DNA from: Chloroflexota bacterium
Lineage (GTDB): Bacteria > Chloroflexota > Limnocylindria > Limnocylindrales > CSP1-4
DNA: 35,391 nucleotides
Reading direction: 5' to 3'
Assembly: GCA_012026785.1 (NCBI GenBank)
Contig: VEOW01000252.1
Location: 1-35,391, forward strand
Within the stretch, counting starts at the first letter, position 1; every line of letters begins with the position of its first letter. The translations under genes were made by a program, and so were the position numbers. Shown here one piece after another: positions 1 to 8,324 of this stretch. Under the pieces are notes generated by a model, which was not told the DNA's origin, made no database searches, and was given only the letters and a program-made list of their open reading frames with translations.

Positions 1-838
1 AGTGGGGGCAGACGAAGGCCGTCATGTTCTCCACGACGCCGAGGACCGGGACGCTCATCCGCTTGAACATCGCGAGGGCCTTCTCGACGTCGAGCAGCGA
101 CACCTCCTGGGGCGTCGTCACCAGGACGGCGCCCGAGATCGGGACCGCCTGGGCCAGCGTGAGCTGGGCGTCGGAGGTTCCCGGCGGCAGGTCGACGATC
201 AGGTAATCCAGCTCGCCCCAGTCGACGTCGCTCAGGAACTGGGTGATCGCCCCGCCGACGAGCGGGCCGCGCCAGATGATCGGCTGGCCCGGCGGGACGA
301 AGAACTGGATCGAGATGGCCTTCACGCCGTGACGACTCAGCGGCGAGATCTTGTTCTGGTCGGTCTTGGTCGGCTGGCCGTCGAGGCCGAGCATCAGCGG
401 GATGTTGGGCCCCGTGATGTCGGCGTCGAGAAGACCGACGGCCGCGCCGTCGTTGGCCAGGGCGACCGCGAGGTTGACCGCGACCGTGCTCTTGCCCACG
501 CCGCCCTTGCCGGACGCGACGGCGATGACGTTCTTGACGCCGGGCAGCAGCTGCTCCGGCGCTCGCGGGGTGGCCCGTCGGACGCTGGCGCCCCAGGTCA
601 GCTCGACCGCCTCGACGCCGATCGGATCGAGGGCCCGATGGACGCGCGCCTCGATCTCGTCCTTGAGCGGGCAGGCGGGCGTCGTCAGCTCGATCTGGAA
701 GGCGACCTTCGAGCCATCGATCCGCAGGTCCCGAACCATGTTCCGGGTCACCAGGTCGCCGCCCAGCTCGGGCTCCTGGACGGTCCGCAGGGCATCGAGG
801 ACGGCGGCTTCGGTGATCGTGGTCATCGGGTACTTCAT
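1..838 (-). CDS. mrp: Mrp/ApbC family iron-sulfur carrier ATPase (3' end cut by window)
   Basis: Translated on the minus strand from ATG at 838, the frame stays open to the window edge (about 279 residues, C-terminus missing). An N-terminal DUF59/MIP18-like region (residues 5-85) contains the typical TPACPLKDEI stretch. It is followed by a deviant Walker A, SGKGGVGKST, then DADITGPNIP, RGPLVGGAI and DLPPGTSDAQLT, all signatures of Mrp/NBP35 P-loop ATPases. The last readable residues, ENMTAFVCPH, lead into the CxxC Fe-S motif that lies outside the window. The family binds and transfers Fe-S clusters in the cytoplasm. Start choice: GAAGGG abuts ATG 838 directly, so the in-frame ATG at 826 (MTTITEAAV) is a real alternative. 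The gene is divergent from the pot operon and separated from it by a repeat-bearing intergenic region. Confidence 0.93.
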   Translation of the reverse strand, partial: MKYPMTTITEAAVLDALRTVQEPELGGDLVTRNMVRDLRIDGSKVAFQIELTTPACPLKDEIEARVHRALDPIGVEAVELTWGASVRRATPRAPEQLLPGVKNVIAVASGKGGVGKSTVAVNLAVALANDGAAVGLLDADITGPNIPLMLGLDGQPTKTDQNKISPLSRHGVKAISIQFFVPPGQPIIWRGPLVGGAITQFLSDVDWGELDYLIVDLPPGTSDAQLTLAQAVPISGAVLVTTPQEVSLLDVEKALAMFKRMSVPVLGVVENMTAFVCPH

Positions 839-997
839 CCCTTCGTCGGGCTGCCTGAATTTCCGGGGGGTTACGCGTCGATATCGTAGGCCGCGCCGCC
901 GAATCGGGCCGCCGTGGCGTCTCATCAGCCGCCGCGGCGCCTCGCCCACGCCGAACATCGTCCACTGGGGACTGGGCCTTTGACCAGGGCTCTCTCC

Positions 998-1163
998 GTC
1001 CCCTCCCAGGTGACACCCATCGCGGGGTCGCGTTGAAGCGTCCCTTCGCAGGGGACAGTTCGACCGAAAACCGGGCAGGTAAGCGTCCTCTGCCGTCGGC
1101 GTGTCACCCACCAAGGGACAAGACGACGGCAGCCTGGCGCCGCTGTCCCCTGGCAGGTGACAC
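998..1163. repeat. Cluster of four 19-bp imperfect palindromes
   Basis: Four copies of a GTCCCYT-N3-RGGKGACAS element lie at 998-1016, 1040-1058, 1101-1119 (reverse orientation) and 1145-1163. Examples are GTCCCCTCCCAGGTGACAC and GTCCCCTGGCAGGTGACAC. Each is an inverted repeat around a 3-nt spacer; the last three bases (ACAC or ACAG) give it direction. A fifth copy lies at 8281-8299. The copies sit only in intergenic DNA here. They could be operators, REP-like elements or small hairpins; the sequence does not decide which. The rest of 839-1376 shows no convincing gene. Confidence 0.75.
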
Positions 1164-1275
1164 TTGCGCGGTCATGGCCTGGAGCAGGCGGTGGCTGGTG
1201 TGATTCGTTCGCATGCCGGCCATAGCGTGCGATTCTCGCGGGTGTGCCGGGCAACGAGGCCACGAATTCCGTGGT

Positions 1276-1304
1276 TTGCGCGAACGGCGGTGAGTGACTA
1301 TCCT
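1276..1304 (+). promoter_or_regulatory. Possible promoter of the pot operon
   Basis: TTGCGC at 1276-1281 and TATCCT at 1299-1304 are separated by 17 nt, about 70 nt upstream of the potA start. The match is 3/6 and 4/6 to the sigma-70 hexamers, so this is only a plausible site in GC-rich DNA. Confidence 0.3.
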
Positions 1305-1376
1305 CCCGCCATCGTGCGTCGCCCGAACCCAGGGTCGGCGTGGAGGAACCCCTCGAACGAGGAGCGCTACCTGCCC

Positions 1377-2579
1377 ATGGCCGACGTGGCCGTCCGCCTC
1401 GTCCAGCTGACCAAGCGCTTCGGTGGCGATGCCACCGGTCGGCGTGTCGCCCAGTACGTCGAGGGTGCCAACCCCAGCTCGGGCTTCCTGGCGGTCGACC
1501 ACATCGATCTCGAGGTCAACGACGGCGAGTTCTTCAGCCTTCTGGGCCCGAGCGGCTGCGGCAAGACGACGACGCTGCGGATGATCGGCGGGTTCGAGCA
1601 GCCGACGGAGGGCCGGATCGAGCTCCAGGGCGTCGACGTGACCTGGCTGCCCCCCTACCGCCGGAACGTCAACACCGTCTTCCAGAACTACGCCCTGTTC
1701 CCCCATCTCACCGTCTACGAGAACGTCGCGTTCGGCCTGCGACGCCGGAAGGTGGCCGATTCGGAGATCCGCAAGCGCGTGCTCGAGATGCTCGAGCTCG
1801 TCGAGCTGCCGGGCTACGAGCGTCGCAAGCCGAGCCAGATCTCTGGCGGACAGGCACAACGTGTCGCCCTCGCGCGGGCGCTCATCAATCGCCCGGCCGT
1901 CCTGCTGCTGGACGAGCCGCTCGGGGCGCTCGACCTCAAGCTGCGCAAGCAGATGCAGGTCGAGCTCAAGCGGATCCAGAAGGAAGTCGGCATCACCTTC
2001 ATCTACGTGACCCACGACCAGGAAGAGGCGATGACGATGTCCGACCGGATCGCGGTCATGAACCGCGGCCGATACGAGCAGCTGGGCGATCCGGAGGCGT
2101 TGTACGAGCGGCCGGAGACGCGCTTCGTTGCCGGCTTCCTCGGCGTCAGCAACCTGCTGCCCGCGACGGCGGCAGAATCCCTGAACGGCCACGCTGCCTT
2201 CCGGCTGTCCGACGGCTCGACTGTCCGGGTTCCGGCCGGCCTGATCGAGACGGGCCGGAACGCGGTGTCGCTCGGGGTCCGGCCGGAGAAGATCCGTCTC
2301 ATCGAGGTCGACAAGGAGGTGCCCGCCGGCATGAATCGGGCGGCCGGCACCATCGTCGATGCGTCCTATCTCGGCGTCAGCACCCAGTACATCGTGGCCC
2401 TGCGCGACGGCAGTCGCGTGACGGTCTACGAACAGAACGTCGAGCGAGCGACCAAGGCCGAGCTGTGGGCTCGCGGCGAGGAGGTCGTCATGGCCTGGTC
2501 GCCCGACCACTGCTTCGTCGTCGAAGAGGAGAACGGCGCCACCGAACCATCGGTGGACGAGTCAGTCGCGGTCGCTTGA
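1377..2579 (+). CDS. potA: Spermidine/putrescine ABC transporter ATP-binding protein PotA
   Basis: This 400-residue ABC ATPase powers polyamine import. It has Walker A GPSGCGKTTT, a Q-loop in TVFQNYALFPH, signature ISGGQAQRVALARAL, Walker B VLLLDEPLGALD and switch histidine VTHDQEEA. A C-terminal TOBE-type domain (about residues 285-375) includes LGVRPEKIRL. ATG 1377 was chosen because the family homology starts at once (VRLVQLTKRFGG) and a GAGGAG lies upstream, though 12 nt away; the open frame extends further back to 1164 without family-like sequence. A short extra segment (about residues 17-35, ATGRRVAQYVEGANPSS) sits between the first strand and the usual ALDHI region. First gene of the potADBC operon; potD starts 19 nt downstream. 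Confidence 0.93.
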   Translation: MADVAVRLVQLTKRFGGDATGRRVAQYVEGANPSSGFLAVDHIDLEVNDGEFFSLLGPSGCGKTTTLRMIGGFEQPTEGRIELQGVDVTWLPPYRRNVNTVFQNYALFPHLTVYENVAFGLRRRKVADSEIRKRVLEMLELVELPGYERRKPSQISGGQAQRVALARALINRPAVLLLDEPLGALDLKLRKQMQVELKRIQKEVGITFIYVTHDQEEAMTMSDRIAVMNRGRYEQLGDPEALYERPETRFVAGFLGVSNLLPATAAESLNGHAAFRLSDGSTVRVPAGLIETGRNAVSLGVRPEKIRLIEVDKEVPAGMNRAAGTIVDASYLGVSTQYIVALRDGSRVTVYEQNVERATKAELWARGEEVVMAWSPDHCFVVEEENGATEPSVDESVAVA

Positions 2580-2598
2580 CCGCGCGAGGAGGACCGCG

Positions 2599-3822
2599 AT
2601 GACCGACCGACCCATTCTCGAACACGCCGTGACACGCCGGGCGTTTCTGGCCGGCACGTCGATGGCCGGCTTCGCCGCGTTCCTCGCGGCCTGCAACGCT
2701 CCGGGTGCGGCGACGCCGACACCCGGCGGCGCGACCACCGGCCCGACTGAGGCGCCAACCGAGGGTCCGAGCGCCGAGCCGACCGAGAAGCCGAGTCCGG
2801 CAGCCGAGCTCAACTTCGCCAACTGGCCGCTGTACATCGACACCGACGACGAGGACGAGACCAAGCACAAGACGCTGGAGGACTTCACGGCCGAGTACGG
2901 CACGGTCGTCAACTACAGCGAGGTCATCAACGACAACAACGAGTTCTTCGGGACCATCCGGGCGCCGCTCGAGGCGGGCCAGGACACCGGCTGGGACATC
3001 ATCGTCCTGACCGAGTGGATGGCCGGCCGCATCGTCCGTCTCGGCTGGGCCGAGAAGCTGGATCTCGGGAACGTACCGAACTACGTCAACAACCTCGTCG
3101 ACGTGTACAAGGGCCCCGACTTCGACCCGAACAACGAGTACCACGCGCCGTGGCAGGCGGGCATGACCGGCCTCGGCTACGACGCAGACGTGACCGGCGA
3201 GCTGACCAGCGTGAATGCCTACTGGGATGAGCAGTGGGCCGGGCGGGTCACGTTCCTGTCGGAGATGCGGGACTGCGTCGGGATGGCCCTGGCCCGCCTC
3301 GGCTATTCGCGGACCGATGTCACGACCGAACAGTACGACGAGGCCATCGCCGAGCTTCAGAAGGCCGTCGACGCCAACATCGTACGAGCCTTCACCGGCA
3401 ACGAGTACGCCGAGGACCTGGTGTCCGGCAACGTCGTCCTGGCGATGGCCTGGTCGGGCGACATCATCCAGAAGCAGTACGAGCGCGAGTCGCTTCGCTT
3501 CACGGTCCCCGATGAGACGGGGACGCTGTGGTACGACAACATGCTGATCCCCAAGGGGGCCCAGCACAAGTACACGGCCGAGCTGATGATCGACTTCGTC
3601 TACCGGCCGGAAATCGCGGCCCAGATCGAGGCCTGGGTGAACTACATCTGCCCGGTCAAGGGCGCTCAGGAGGAGCTGGCCAAGATCGACGAGGAGCTGG
3701 CCGCGAGCGAATTGATCTTCCCCAGCGACGCGACCCTCGCCAAGGTGGAGCGCTTCCGGACCCTTACCGAGGAGGAGGAGTCCTACATGAACGACCAGTT
3801 CTCGGCGCTGATCGGCGTCTGA
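2599..3822 (+). CDS. potD: Polyamine ABC transporter substrate-binding lipoprotein PotD
   Basis: This 407-residue periplasmic-type binding protein has an RRAFLAGTSMAGFAAFLAAC export signal. The twin arginine (R13, R14) and lipobox cysteine C32 suggest a Tat-exported lipoprotein. A Thr/Pro/Glu-rich linker (residues 33-68) precedes the binding fold, which begins LNFANWPLYID, typical of PotD/PotF. Later segments such as GWDIIVLTEWMAGRIVRLGW and MAWSGDI match spermidine/putrescine-binding proteins. GAGGAGG lies 6-7 nt before the ATG, the best ribosome binding site in this operon. It captures polyamine outside the membrane and delivers it to PotB/PotC; the ligand is inferred from family and operon, not from identified binding residues. 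Confidence 0.92.
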   Translation: MTDRPILEHAVTRRAFLAGTSMAGFAAFLAACNAPGAATPTPGGATTGPTEAPTEGPSAEPTEKPSPAAELNFANWPLYIDTDDEDETKHKTLEDFTAEYGTVVNYSEVINDNNEFFGTIRAPLEAGQDTGWDIIVLTEWMAGRIVRLGWAEKLDLGNVPNYVNNLVDVYKGPDFDPNNEYHAPWQAGMTGLGYDADVTGELTSVNAYWDEQWAGRVTFLSEMRDCVGMALARLGYSRTDVTTEQYDEAIAELQKAVDANIVRAFTGNEYAEDLVSGNVVLAMAWSGDIIQKQYERESLRFTVPDETGTLWYDNMLIPKGAQHKYTAELMIDFVYRPEIAAQIEAWVNYICPVKGAQEELAKIDEELAASELIFPSDATLAKVERFRTLTEEEESYMNDQFSALIGV

Positions 3823-3862
3823 CGCACCGCCGGGCGAGACGTCGTTCGAGAGGAGCCGCGGC

Positions 3863-4879
3863 TTGGGGATGTTCCTGCGTCGCCATCGCTGGATCGTCCC
3901 CTATGCCCTGCTGACCCCGGGCCTGCTGTGGCTGGCCGCGTTCTACGTGTGGCCGGCGGTCCAGATGTTCGTCAGCTCGTTCTGGAGCGGCAGCGTGGAG
4001 CGCGGCTTCACCTTCTCGCTCGAGAACTGGACGACCTATCCCGACGCCCTGGACCGCTACTCGACGCAGTTCCAGCGCTCGGTGCTGTACGCCGGGGCGG
4101 CGACGATCCTGACCTTCATGATCGCCTACCCCCTGGCCTACGCGATCGCGTTCCGCGGCGGGCGGCTGAAGAACCTCCTGCTGTTCCTCGTCGTCGCGCC
4201 GTTCTTCACCAGCTTCCTGCTCCGGACGATCAGCTGGAAGATCATCCTCGGCGATGACGGCCTCGTCTTCGGACCGCTCAAGACGCTCGGCTTCGTCGAC
4301 GACAGCTTCCGCGTCCTGGCGACGCCGATCGCCGTCATCTCGGGCATCACCTACAACTTCCTGCCATTCATGGTCCTGCCGATCTATGTCTCGCTCGAGA
4401 AGGGCGACCAGCGGCTGGGCGAGGCGGCCGAGGACCTGTATGCCGGGCCGTGGCGTCCGGGTGGCACGATCGCCGGGGCGATTGCGAGCGGCCTCCTGTT
4501 CGCCCTCCTCGGCGTGGCCTTCGGCTACTCGGTCCCGATCATGGCTGCCGCCGGCGCGGTCATCGGGGCGGTCGCCGGGACGCTCTTCCTCTCGGAGGGC
4601 TTCATTCGAGTGACGCTGCCACTGTCCCTGCCGGGCGTCTTTGCCGGGTCGTTGCTGGTGTTCATCCCGGCCCTGGGCGACTACGTCAACGCCGCCCTGC
4701 TCGGCAACCCGGGCACGAACATGATCGGCAACGTCATCCAGAGCCGCTTCCTCGTGAACAACGACTACCCGACCGCGTCGGCGCTCAGCTTCATCCTCAT
4801 GGTCGCGATCCTGGTCGCGGTGGCGATCTACGCCAGGCTGCTGGGGACGGAGTCCCTGACCGAAGGGCGGCGGCTCTGA
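3863..4879 (+). CDS. potB: Polyamine ABC transporter permease PotB with inserted hydrophobic segment
   Basis: This 338-residue inner-membrane permease starts at TTG 3863 (AGGAG 7 nt upstream) or at ATG 3869. It shows the usual PotB features: TM1 around PYALLTPGLLWLAAFYVWP, RTISWKIILGDDG and ALGDYVNAALLGNPGTNMIGN. The coupling-helix EAA motif begins normally (EAAEDLYA, E187-A194) and ends normally (FIRVTLPLSLPG from F247). Between them are about 52 residues (195-246, nt 4445-4600) instead of about 5. The extra part is largely hydrophobic and could form two TM helices (AGAIASGLLFALLGVAFGYS and PIMAAAGAVIGAVAGTLFL). PotC has an uninterrupted EAA loop. The frame is intact throughout, so this is an in-frame insertion rather than decay. 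Confidence 0.9.
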   Translation: MGMFLRRHRWIVPYALLTPGLLWLAAFYVWPAVQMFVSSFWSGSVERGFTFSLENWTTYPDALDRYSTQFQRSVLYAGAATILTFMIAYPLAYAIAFRGGRLKNLLLFLVVAPFFTSFLLRTISWKIILGDDGLVFGPLKTLGFVDDSFRVLATPIAVISGITYNFLPFMVLPIYVSLEKGDQRLGEAAEDLYAGPWRPGGTIAGAIASGLLFALLGVAFGYSVPIMAAAGAVIGAVAGTLFLSEGFIRVTLPLSLPGVFAGSLLVFIPALGDYVNAALLGNPGTNMIGNVIQSRFLVNNDYPTASALSFILMVAILVAVAIYARLLGTESLTEGRRL

Positions 4880-4880
4880 C

Positions 4881-5732
4881 ATGACCGCTGTTGCCGCCAC
4901 GGCCGCCAAGGCGCCCGCACTGTCGGTGAGCGTTCGCCGGCTGCTCGACCGCTACGTCCTGCGGCTGTACGTCATCCTGGCCGTCGCCTACCTGATGCTG
5001 CCGATCGTCGTGATCGCGCTGTTCTCGGTCAACGACCCGATCGGGCGCAGCAACTTCGCCTGGCGTGCCTTCACCCTCGACCACTGGCTGTCGCCGTTCG
5101 GCGTGCCCGGCCTGTTCGACGCCGTCGCAACGAGCCTCCGCGTGGCGTTCCTGTCGACCCTCATCGCGACGACGCTCGGGACGCTGATCGCCCTGGCCTT
5201 GGTCCGCTACCAGTTCCGGGGTGCAGGCAGCGCCAACCTGCTGATCTTCCTGCCGATGGCCACGCCCGAGATCGTGCTCGGCGCCTCGCTGCTCACGATG
5301 TTCGTCTCGATCGGCGAGCCGCCGTTCTTCCCGCTCAGCGAGTTCACGATCCTGATCGCCCACATCATGTTCAACATCAGCTTCGTGGTGGTGACCGTTC
5401 GGGCGCGCTTGGCGGGCCTCGACCGGAACCTCGAGGAGGCGGCGATGGACCTCGGGGCCAACGAGTGGACGACCTTCTGGAAGGTCACCTTCCCGCTCAT
5501 CCTGCCGGGCATCGTCGCCGCGGCCCTGCTGGCCTTCAGCCTGTCGATCGACGACTTCGTGATCACCAACTTCACGGCCGGCCGGACGGTCACCTTCCCG
5601 ATGTTCATCTGGGGTTCGTATCGGATCGGGATCCCGCCGCAGGTCAACGTGATCGGGACGCTGATCTTCCTGATTGCGGTCGGGCTCGTCGCGCTGTCGG
5701 TGGTGTTCCAGCGGCGGTCGGCCCGGGCCTGA
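4881..5732 (+). CDS. potC: Polyamine ABC transporter permease PotC
   Basis: This 283-residue permease is the second membrane subunit of the polyamine importer. It has a normal EAA loop (EAAMDLGANEWTTFWKVTFP) and the PotC-like segments LPIVVIALFSVNDP, DDFVITNFTAG and TFPMFIWG. Six membrane spans fit the hydrophobicity pattern. It starts one nucleotide after the potB stop, so translation is probably coupled. Its last 89 nt (5644-5732) are antisense to the 3' end of the convergent phosphatase gene, and no terminator hairpin was seen between the two. Confidence 0.93.
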   Translation: MTAVAATAAKAPALSVSVRRLLDRYVLRLYVILAVAYLMLPIVVIALFSVNDPIGRSNFAWRAFTLDHWLSPFGVPGLFDAVATSLRVAFLSTLIATTLGTLIALALVRYQFRGAGSANLLIFLPMATPEIVLGASLLTMFVSIGEPPFFPLSEFTILIAHIMFNISFVVVTVRARLAGLDRNLEEAAMDLGANEWTTFWKVTFPLILPGIVAAALLAFSLSIDDFVITNFTAGRTVTFPMFIWGSYRIGIPPQVNVIGTLIFLIAVGLVALSVVFQRRSARA

Positions 5733-6654
5733 TCGGTCGGCGCGCGGCCGGGCGGGTCGGCTCGGCGACGAGGCGGCGGCGGATCTCGTCGTGGAGGGCG
5801 CCGTTGGTGGCGAGATAGCCTGGCCCGCCGGCCGCCCGGACCCCATCGAGGCCGGTCACCCGGCCGCCCGCCTCCTCGACGATCACCAGTGGCGCGGCGG
5901 CGTCCCAGACCGACAGCTCGGCCTCGACCATCGCCTCGGCGGCGCCCTCGGCCACCAGCGCATAGCCCCAGAAGTCGCCGAAGCCCCGCTCCCGCCAGGC
6001 GTCCCGAAGGAGCGCCGCCAGCCCGGGGACGAGCCCCGTGCGCTCGAGGTCGCTCCGGGACCCGTACAGGACCTGGGCGTCGGCGAGGTCGGAGATCCGC
6101 GACACGGCGATCGGCCTGGGGTCACCGCCGGCCGTCCGCCGAGCCCATGCGCCGCCACCGCGCCAGGCAAACCAGCGCTCGCCGAGCGCCGGGGCCGAGA
6201 CGACGCCGACCTGCAGCTCCCCATCGCGCTCGACCGCCAGGAGCGTCGCGAAGACCGGGATGCCGCGCATGAAGTTGTGGGTCGCGTCGATCGGATCGAC
6301 GATCCACCGGACCGAGGCTCCGACCCCCTCGACGCCGTACTCCTCGCCGATGACACCGTGGCCGGGAAACGTCTCGGCGATCCGCTCGCGGACGAGCCGC
6401 TCCACGGCGGTGTCCGCGGCCGTGACAAAGGTCCGATCGGGCTTCCGCTGGAGGCCCAGCTCGAGGCGGAAGTGGTTCATGGCGATCGAATCGGCCTGGT
6501 CGCACCACGCAACGGCCGCCTCGACCCAGCCTCGGAGTTCGCGGTCGGTCCCCCGCCGCAACCCGGCGCTCCAGGCCGACCCGTAGCCCGTCGGCGCCGC
6601 GGCCAGCGTCTCGGCCAGGCGCGCGACGGGATCGGGCGTGGCGATGTCGGCCAT
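5644..6654 (-). CDS. Inositol monophosphatase family protein, histidinol-phosphatase (HisN)-like
   Basis: This 336-residue Mg-dependent phosphatase carries the IMPase metal ligands: GEEYG (E104, E105), WIVDPIDATHNF (D120, D123) and WDAAAPLVIVEEAGG (D251). The run RGIPVFATLLAVERDG followed by VGVVSAPALGERWFAWRGGGA resembles HisN-type histidinol-phosphatases more than true inositol phosphatases, so histidine biosynthesis is a likely role; no other his genes are in view. The expected G in DPxDGT is A124. ATG 6654 has no clear Shine-Dalgarno and lies 20 nt after the aldolase stop, so the two are probably one operon. The natural domain ends near residue 296; residues about 308-336 are an Arg/Pro-rich tail read antisense to the end of potC. 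Confidence 0.85.
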   Translation of the reverse strand: MADIATPDPVARLAETLAAAPTGYGSAWSAGLRRGTDRELRGWVEAAVAWCDQADSIAMNHFRLELGLQRKPDRTFVTAADTAVERLVRERIAETFPGHGVIGEEYGVEGVGASVRWIVDPIDATHNFMRGIPVFATLLAVERDGELQVGVVSAPALGERWFAWRGGGAWARRTAGGDPRPIAVSRISDLADAQVLYGSRSDLERTGLVPGLAALLRDAWRERGFGDFWGYALVAEGAAEAMVEAELSVWDAAAPLVIVEEAGGRVTGLDGVRAAGGPGYLATNGALHDEIRRRLVAEPTRPAARRPIRPGPTAAGTPPTARRARPQSGRSASRSR

Positions 6655-6674
6655 CGCTGCGGCGAACGTCGGGC

Positions 6675-8087
6675 TCAGCGGGAGGTCGCTGCCGATGCCT
6701 CCGCGACGGCCGGCGGGGCCTCGCGGTGCAGCTCGACCGGGCCGACGTAGCGCTCGACCATCGCGCGGCTGCCGACGACGCCGAGCTCGCGGAACAGGAA
6801 CTCCAGCTTGCGGCCCTGGTCGGCGAGGATCGCCTCCCGGCTCGGCAACTCCCACAGCTGGCGCTTGAACGGCCCGATCGCCTTCTTGCGGGTCGTGTAC
6901 ACGAACTGCTGGTCGGTCTGGTCGGGCTTGCGCTCGTCGAGGGCGTTCGAGAAGCACCAGCCGTCGATCTCGTCGCGGAGCTCGGCCGGGAACTCGGGAT
7001 GGTCGTACAGCGCGTTCTGGAAGCCGGTCGCGAGGTGGATCTCGGCGGTCTCGGTCTCGGGGAAGCGGTGGAACATCTCCTCGGGCAGGGTGCTCGCCCC
7101 GTGCTGGACCGTCCCGGCCAGCCCGTACTCCTCGCGGGCGACGCGCCCGAGTCGCTCGTGGACCGAGAAGTCGAGCGCGACCTGGGCGATCGAGCCGTCG
7201 GGCAGGACGACCCCGCCGTGCGAGGTGCCGGTCTGGACACTGACCTTGCTGATCCCGGGCGCTCCCGGCGCCCGTTGCCCGAGCTCGCGGGCGAGGCCGT
7301 CGAGGTAGGCCCGCAGCTCGCCCTCGGTCGAGTTCGACTTGCCGACCTCGCCGATCTCGCCGCCGATCGAGACGGTGACGCCGTCCTCCTCGAGCGACCG
7401 GATCAGCGCCGCCATCTCGGCCGTTCGAAGGTAGTTCTCGCGCTGCTGCTGGTCCTCGGTCGGCTTCGAGAGGTCGACCAGCGTCGAGGCGTCGATGTCG
7501 ATGTTCCGGTAGCCGGCGTCGATCGCGAGGCGGCAGGCCCGCCGGATCTCCTCGGTCATCGCCTCGGGATCGGCGGCGTACTTCTTGGCGTTGAACTGGT
7601 AGTGGTCGCCCTGGACGAAGACGGGGCCCTGCCAACCGGCCGCCACCGCGCCGGCGAAGCAGGCCGTGGCGTAGTCGATCGGCCGCTGGTAGGTGTAGGT
7701 CTGCTCGCTCCGAGCCAGCTCCAGGATGACCGCCCCGACGTCCTGGGCCGCCGCCTGCTCGAACACGATCCGGGCCATGTCGAAGGTCTGGGCGCGGAGG
7801 TTGATGGCCGGCACGGTGAAGCCGCCCACCTCGCCTCGACCGCGGGCCAGGTACAGCTCCTGGATGCTCGCCGAGCGCGCGCCGAGGGCCTGGGCCACCT
7901 CCCAGGCGAGCCATTGCGCGGTAGCGACGGCACCGTCGTCCTGGCTGAACGCGGCCGTCCAGGCGACGTCGGCGATGCGGCGCCTGGCAGCAGCCGTGTC
8001 GTCGATGACCAGGCGGCCGTCCTGGACGTGGAGCGCGCCTTCGAGCTCGCGAAGGAGATCGGCGGCGGAGGTGGCGACGTGTGGCAT
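6675..8087 (-). CDS. Class II fructose-bisphosphate aldolase family protein (long form)
   Basis: This 470-residue Zn-dependent aldolase-family protein has the main elements in order: VGGFTVPAINLRAQ (residues 87-100), GDHYQ (H162), NIDIDAST (195-202), GGEIGEVG (E244), QTGTSHGG (H290) and VQHGAST (H329). H162, E244, H290 and H329 fit the metal and active-site ligands of the FbaA/GatY/KbaY superfamily. It is longer than classical enzymes (about 290-360 aa), with an 85-residue N-terminal extension and a C-terminal region of about 120 residues. The substrate cannot be fixed: fructose-1,6-bisphosphate, tagatose-bisphosphate or another ketose phosphate are possible. AGGAGA lies 9 nt before the ATG. 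It heads a two-gene unit with the HisN-like phosphatase. Confidence 0.85.
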   Translation of the reverse strand: MPHVATSAADLLRELEGALHVQDGRLVIDDTAAARRRIADVAWTAAFSQDDGAVATAQWLAWEVAQALGARSASIQELYLARGRGEVGGFTVPAINLRAQTFDMARIVFEQAAAQDVGAVILELARSEQTYTYQRPIDYATACFAGAVAAGWQGPVFVQGDHYQFNAKKYAADPEAMTEEIRRACRLAIDAGYRNIDIDASTLVDLSKPTEDQQQRENYLRTAEMAALIRSLEEDGVTVSIGGEIGEVGKSNSTEGELRAYLDGLARELGQRAPGAPGISKVSVQTGTSHGGVVLPDGSIAQVALDFSVHERLGRVAREEYGLAGTVQHGASTLPEEMFHRFPETETAEIHLATGFQNALYDHPEFPAELRDEIDGWCFSNALDERKPDQTDQQFVYTTRKKAIGPFKRQLWELPSREAILADQGRKLEFLFRELGVVGSRAMVERYVGPVELHREAPPAVAEASAATSR

Positions 8088-8238
8088 GGCTGGGCGTCTC
8101 CTGTCGAGCGGGCCGGTCGACCGTTACCGGTGCCGGATGGACGTGATCCGCGCCGAAGTCGAGCGGTGTCGCTGATCGATTATCGCCCTGCCGACCCGTT
8201 CCAGCATCCGGGGTCGGGGCGTGGCGCGTGGCCGGCCC

Positions 8239-8268
8239 GGCCTGCCGCGGCCCGGCCTGCCGCGGCCC
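8239..8268. repeat. Two tandem 15-bp GC-only units
   Basis: GGCCTGCCGCGGCCC occurs twice back to back (8239-8253 and 8254-8268), with partial units on both sides. It lies in the 237-nt gap between the aldolase and the DUF2269-like gene. No gene is seen in that gap. Confidence 0.7.
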
Positions 8269-8280
8269 GGCGCCCAGCTT

Positions 8281-8299
8281 GGCCCCTCGGAGGGGACAC
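8281..8299. repeat. Fifth copy of the 19-bp palindrome family
   Basis: GGCCCCTCGGAGGGGACAC matches the elements at 998-1163 in length, 3-nt spacer and ACAC tail. The inner arms CCCCT/AGGGG are perfect here, so it could also act as a hairpin downstream of the DUF2269-like gene. Its recurrence about 7 kb from the other copies suggests a dispersed family. Confidence 0.65.
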
Positions 8300-8324
8300 G
8301 TGTGACGGCATGGCGGCCCCGAGC

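Noticed and set aside
2-889. Long plus-strand frames opposite mrp
   Set aside because: Low-complexity Arg/Asp-rich translation with no motifs, while the minus strand encodes an unmistakable Mrp ATPase.
8236-8268. CRISPR-like short repeats
   Set aside because: Only two 15-bp tandem units without spacers; no CRISPR array or cas gene is present.
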